Shown in pieces: positions 42,401 to 43,969 of a DNA stretch of 43,969 nt. The position numbers and the translations under genes were made by a program. Under the pieces are notes generated by a model. The model did not search any database. It saw nothing but the letters and a program-made list of their open reading frames with translations, and had not been told where the DNA came from. This DNA is from a virus, in the IMG/VR virus record IMGVR_UViG_3300009506_000065, positions 1 to 43,969 of that record; one strand, written 5' to 3'. The number at the start of each line of letters is the position of its first letter. The stretch's first letter is position 1.

Positions 42401-43969
42401 GCCAGGAGCAGGGGCAGGAATTCCTCTCTCCTCTCCTGGGGCCACCATTTCGGTACGTGGGGGGGCTTCGGGTCGAATTGGTCCTTGGCCAGTAGGACGC
42501 TCACCGGTAGGTGGCTCAGATTCTCCGGTAGGTCGTCTTGGTCCAGGGGCGGGTATCCGTGCCGGTCGAGGTAGGCCAGCAGATACTGGACCGGGTTTTC
42601 CACCTGTGACATCTTTCTCACCTCCTGGCGGGATTTCAGCCGTTCCCGGTCTGTCACCCACCAAATCTATAACGGATTTCAGGTCGTCAATGTTCCGCGA
42701 CTTTTTGGCGTTGCGGGACTCACCTAAAAATCGCTCCAGGGCGTGATGAACGTCGGCGGCATGGTCAAGCCCATATTTACTCTTTCCTTCACGGCTATAT
42801 AACGCAATTACATCAGGTCTGTCAAGCATATCAGGTTTGACCTTATCGGCCACCAATATCCATGAGCCGATATCGGTTCCGCGACCAGGGCCGTAGGCCT
42901 TTTCCGGCGATAATATGACAGCCTTTACTGTGTATTGATCGCCAAACTGTTTCCACCATTTTCCGGCATTCATTCGCTGACCGGGTAGCATGGTCGTCGG
43001 AAGCAGGGCGACCAGCCGTCCACCATCCACCAGGTCGCGCATCGCCTTATCAACGAAAAGCGCAGCCAGATCCGGGACCTCAGCCGCCTTGGCCAATTTC
43101 GCGCGGCCGGCGCCGCCCCAGGGTGGATTCATGATTATAACCGAGGCGCGGTTGGCAAAATCCGATTCCAGATAATTCTCCTGAGACGTATCGCCCCAGG
43201 TTTTCTTCATAATTTCATTTCTGCCCGGGTCCAGCTCATTCAATATCCAGCCATCGGGTTTATATCTGACCGGTGCGACTAATGAGCCGGTTCCAGCGGT
43301 CGGTTCTAAAACGATATCGGCATCGGTAATTCTGGCGGCATCGCCCATGGCCATCGCCAGCGTCAGCGGTGTAGAAAACTGCTGCTTCTCCAGGGAGCTG
43401 GCTTCAAGACTCCGTGGACGCCGCGGAATCCGTTCCTCGTATTCCTTTGCGACCTTGTAACGATCCTCGACATTTTTGAAGGCTCCGGTGGCGTCGGCAA
43501 ATTGCCTGGCCAATGCGGCCTCATAGGCATCGTAGATTTTGTCGATATCCTTCTCGGTCAGCTTTTCATCGAAGACCTGGGCTTCCTTGATCATTTCCCT
43601 GGCGTTTTCCGGTTGCCAATCTTCCTCAATCTGGCGTTTGAAATAATCGGCCAGGTCAACCGGCTCTTTGCCGCGGGGCTGACCCATGGGATTATATTTC
43701 TGAATGCGCCTGGTCAGCGCCTTGATCGTCTCCGGATCGGTGACCTTGCCAAATACCCTGGTATCGAAATGCGTGAAGGCGTCGCGTTCATGGAGCATTT
43801 CATCGACTCGGGATAGATCAGCTTTCAGATCGGCTTCGGATTTATATGGTCCGGCGACCGGCACTCGTTTGCCGTCACGATCGAGAAATATGAAATGGGC
43901 CTCAGCTGCCGGCGTTTCGGCTTTTATGGCCTCCATGCCTTTTACGCTGGGAAAATAAACATCTTTTTT
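36446..43969 (-). CDS. Giant polyvalent phage protein, C-terminal part (residues about 1336-3842)
   Basis: Continues the protein begun at 4149-1; the frame is open through both copies of the 144-base overlap, so the total is about 3842 aa. Domains (full-length numbering): an adenine-type methyltransferase with EPTAGTGS near 1556 and NPPWGGAGRA near 1615; a Pro/Gly/Arg-rich linker (about 1790-1880), which holds the overprinted gene 42274-42612; a superfamily-2 helicase with GVGKS near 1956, DESD near 2068, SAT near 2103 and QALGRVDRAD near 2457; a zinc metallopeptidase (LMHELAHKIDHD, near 2909, with downstream GEGFAEYF); and a long C-terminal region from about 3215 with a hydrophobic segment (AYLTIPTYLLW), resembling large polyvalent-protein-associated domains. 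Methylase plus helicase resembles DarB/strawberry-notch-type anti-restriction proteins. Stop TGA 36448-36446. Confidence 0.93.
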   Translation of the reverse strand, partial: KKDVYFPSVKGMEAIKAETPAAEAHFIFLDRDGKRVPVAGPYKSEADLKADLSRVDEMLHERDAFTHFDTRVFGKVTDPETIKALTRRIQKYNPMGQPRGKEPVDLADYFKRQIEEDWQPENAREMIKEAQVFDEKLTEKDIDKIYDAYEAALARQFADATGAFKNVEDRYKVAKEYEERIPRRPRSLEASSLEKQQFSTPLTLAMAMGDAARITDADIVLEPTAGTGSLVAPVRYKPDGWILNELDPGRNEIMKKTWGDTSQENYLESDFANRASVIIMNPPWGGAGRAKLAKAAEVPDLAALFVDKAMRDLVDGGRLVALLPTTMLPGQRMNAGKWWKQFGDQYTVKAVILSPEKAYGPGRGTDIGSWILVADKVKPDMLDRPDVIALYSREGKSKYGLDHAADVHHALERFLGESRNAKKSRNIDDLKSVIDLVGDRPGTAEIPPGGEKDVTGGKPGPVSAGLPRPARIPAPGPRRPTGESEPPTGERPTGQGPIRPEAPPRTEMVAPGEERGIPAPAPGGAAGERKAPRIVRTEGKVRSRVFAEFKPRIERRAGKPHPRRIVLTRASAALGIPDSKAVKVTDEVHSLNKSGFISDEQLDFIARGIDANVNAGHGFGHGYDVGVGKSRIVVGTAYDELASGRSNRILVMTASRINLIERGDGLLDMFRKAGDGEFPYRMVDVSLEYPDASAARKAKDQDIPRFDKAVYFIDANNYHRFHNKLKDIDFDCLICDESDSFRNIYGSQRGLDWIDLHLRLLERGAKFHYLSATIGRNIEEMEYLFGLGLWKPGEFEAYLGKLKGQKQDDIKERQRLGQIQKNTLGSLSDIEKERERLAKGKPPSKSSLATHFSPSETEQIVREMTARGYMMSADLWREGIEFETKQNTLTPEEKAHINRLSEFYNKLRTVYRKYAKIDKRKLRARFGIEGPVQALMKYHYYRLRLQRAIDEAEAAIKAGEQPIISVLNIRGDSKITDAEVEGYEMDRKTGLPRHLTNAIEQVNTVAWEVDKWTGQENRLGVVPEAEVAKAELYDDARELWGEGWSDPIKEITDRFGVDQVANLTGRVSSKVRMQHMADFNKGKRPVAVASKAGKRGVSIQDTNGRRRYWIDTDPEYSPDSFKQALGRVDRADQKSAPKISIMHFGLPGERRFLGDLSSRMKNLGATSKGKAESTGTESMASFEFSSSVHRSTLRAFWRRLPRDDKDWWTHLKSFRDNQGEGRMELEEIDANDLKRFWRSFQTIPYEDADRLSKLYEQVYTEQYRDAVDAELKSMQNEGIDIAPYKEAIAQGADWTELRKQRHETGEVLRDAILNDDLHLYEVKAVDQSQYGVLTGIISENMPKLRDFLPVNKRSGEVRFRFVEFDTGTETIPGLEIQKTKVKPLASMFKVGGFGTAITPDNAIAELRAGEKIYLGNGWTIHHGRSGSREGKYVVTGPKMKDVVHEVAGQKRLKYGLNWQPVGSFFYAAGDKGVQDLIKTFSLGTAPEATEASKMRQQTDAVIKSQLAGKFKIEPPPEFDQEKGISTYEITKWVRKTFDVPVRHKKFAGRTRGGIFKRPSQVIRLRDADDLGTLMHELAHKIDHDLKIRERYKDNAELMQLDYDYPEKQRIGEGFAEYFREWMTGGDEHAKEIAPIFFNSFDVDFLKNSPELMKNLRTLQSMNKRMLEQGAYEHALQTFDWKGKMADLPFAQKIGSFVRWNIRLWTDEIYGLEYAEKKIRGLKWRSKLDPVSIPPSSSPTMMARADAKKATGKAIEMLMNGTYNYAKIKTGASLRDALEPINNKADLEKLTVFMFAERSLQSYLKRGMKTNLMPAEVNFLISNIENQRISGDYKLYGKNPTFRRIAEEVTGFQDRVLDYLGEAAGLDPDARIAIRQANPIYIPLKVVFEEAGRMGRLPTGGKAFLDLPNALPRVKGSSRARRNPWWVMIEQTAQMINLADKMRVMRRFVDLAKTTKGGGKFADKVTPPMRHINFSLEQIESQLAEMGFEMSENSKDQFLSVWINAGRYFGKEPIGAIVRNGKPEFWQFDPEVWAAIKGMDQFHLGPAMDFLFGKPTRAFRLVTTGLRPGFAWISNPLRDAFTYSVQSEARNIIGNVPGAATVEGLLTKIQGGEVMDKFRRSAVDFSTYIGMDRQGFAGALDRVMGTEPLAKALNVVKHPIEVAKELVGVMEAAPRLTEFKRILKAAQKKYGEESADAAIWASNAAQEVTLNFSRMGTIGSVVNQIVPFWNAMVQSPIKLARVWITHPARTTFRGMAYLTIPTYLLWRQNRDEEWYKEMPPWLKYGFWNFKIGDKIIRLPRPFTIGTVFSSIPEAIMNYWYHDDPVELEDAMGEVADQVGLSWDQWMPLTIKGVTEVVYNYDAFRDRPVVPEYMQLKPETEQYYEWTPRTFVELGKVLQFSPLKIQQFDEAYLAGSVGDISNMMEDILAGKEVSRMKQPADYPLVGRLFHRQRTKEQRHENIMYERRLLKARIKNAYRAKDNARAMDLIRHWNIKYPKYAFSRGEFTGD
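42274..42612 (-). CDS. Candidate overprinted gene inside the giant gene (112 aa)
   Basis: In the +1 frame of the giant gene, ATG 42612 follows a perfect AGGAGG eight bases upstream and opens a 112-codon frame ending TAG. The protein reads naturally: VQYLLAYLDRHGYPPLDQDD, LPENLSHLPVSVLLAKDQF, PKWWPQERREEFLPLLLAEL, then ARYVAECLLNLSLELNGEL. It is acidic and Leu-rich, with predicted helices. In the main frame the same bases code only a Pro/Gly/Arg low-complexity linker (RRPTGESEPPTGERPTGQGP), as expected if the second frame constrains the first. No family is recognised. Confidence 0.55.
   Translation of the reverse strand: MSQVENPVQYLLAYLDRHGYPPLDQDDLPENLSHLPVSVLLAKDQFDPKPPHVPKWWPQERREEFLPLLLAELPEKEKLPESLEPRARYVAECLLNLSLELNGELESPIPDE
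43826..43969. repeat. Terminal direct repeat, right copy
   Basis: Identical to bases 1-144; it represents the same locus of the circle and encodes the same residues of the giant protein (around 1336-1383). It should not be counted as a second copy of the gene. Confidence 0.97.

Noticed and set aside
42129-42746. 205-codon plus-strand frame opposite the giant gene's linker
   Set aside because: Ser/Pro/Gly low complexity that mirrors the linker; no start signal. The same-strand frame with AGGAGG is the better explanation.
1-43969. CRISPR array, insertion sequence, integrase or attachment site
   Set aside because: No regularly spaced repeats, transposase or recombinase motif, or duplicated att-like core was seen. 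The only terminal repeat is the circular overlap.

Overview
This window is a complete double-stranded DNA phage genome, probably from a metagenome. Its last 144 bases (43826-43969) repeat its first 144 exactly, so it closes into a circle of 43825 bp. Every convincing gene lies on the minus strand and should be read from high to low coordinates around the circle. It looks like a short-tailed (podovirus-like) phage: it has small and large terminase, a portal, a scaffold, an N4-gp56-type major capsid protein, connectors, a neck protein and a pectate-lyase-fold tailspike, but no tape-measure, tube or sheath gene. I see no integrase, repressor, DNA polymerase or tRNA.

Two transcription units can be proposed. 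The early unit starts at a sigma70-like promoter (26237-26265). It runs through small genes, a Gp157-like protein, an ERF recombinase, a ~500-nt highly structured gene-poor region (23691-24180), a DUF6166-like protein, small membrane proteins, a nested palindrome (22039-22107), zinc-ribbon proteins and a DNA methyltransferase, and ends at a hairpin (18544-18571). The late unit starts near 18494-18523 and runs through terminase, head and connector genes and two ejection-like proteins. Next comes a giant polyvalent protein of about 3842 aa that crosses the window ends (4149 to 1, then 43825 to 36446). After it come the tailspike and secreted accessory proteins, lysis genes (M15-type peptidase, holin-like protein) and an outer-membrane barrel candidate. 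The unit ends at a perfect 12-bp hairpin (26347-26373).

The host is probably a Gram-negative bacterium. At least nine proteins begin with Sec-type signal peptides, including connector and neck proteins, and one looks like an outer-membrane barrel. The Asp/Ser/Thr-rich secreted proteins and CTTGAC-type promoters suggest an uncultivated FCB-group phylum, while strong AGGAGG ribosome sites argue against Bacteroidota proper. This assignment is inference only. All three stop codons are used as stops.

The most unusual points are: (1) a 112-aa gene with a strong ribosome site overprinted in another frame inside the giant gene (42274-42612); (2) signal peptides on head-tail connector and neck proteins; (3) the structured region 23691-24180 with stacked hairpins and a possible pseudoknot; (4) the nested palindromes at 22039-22107 and 18413-18488, candidates for a replication origin and a packaging or leader element.
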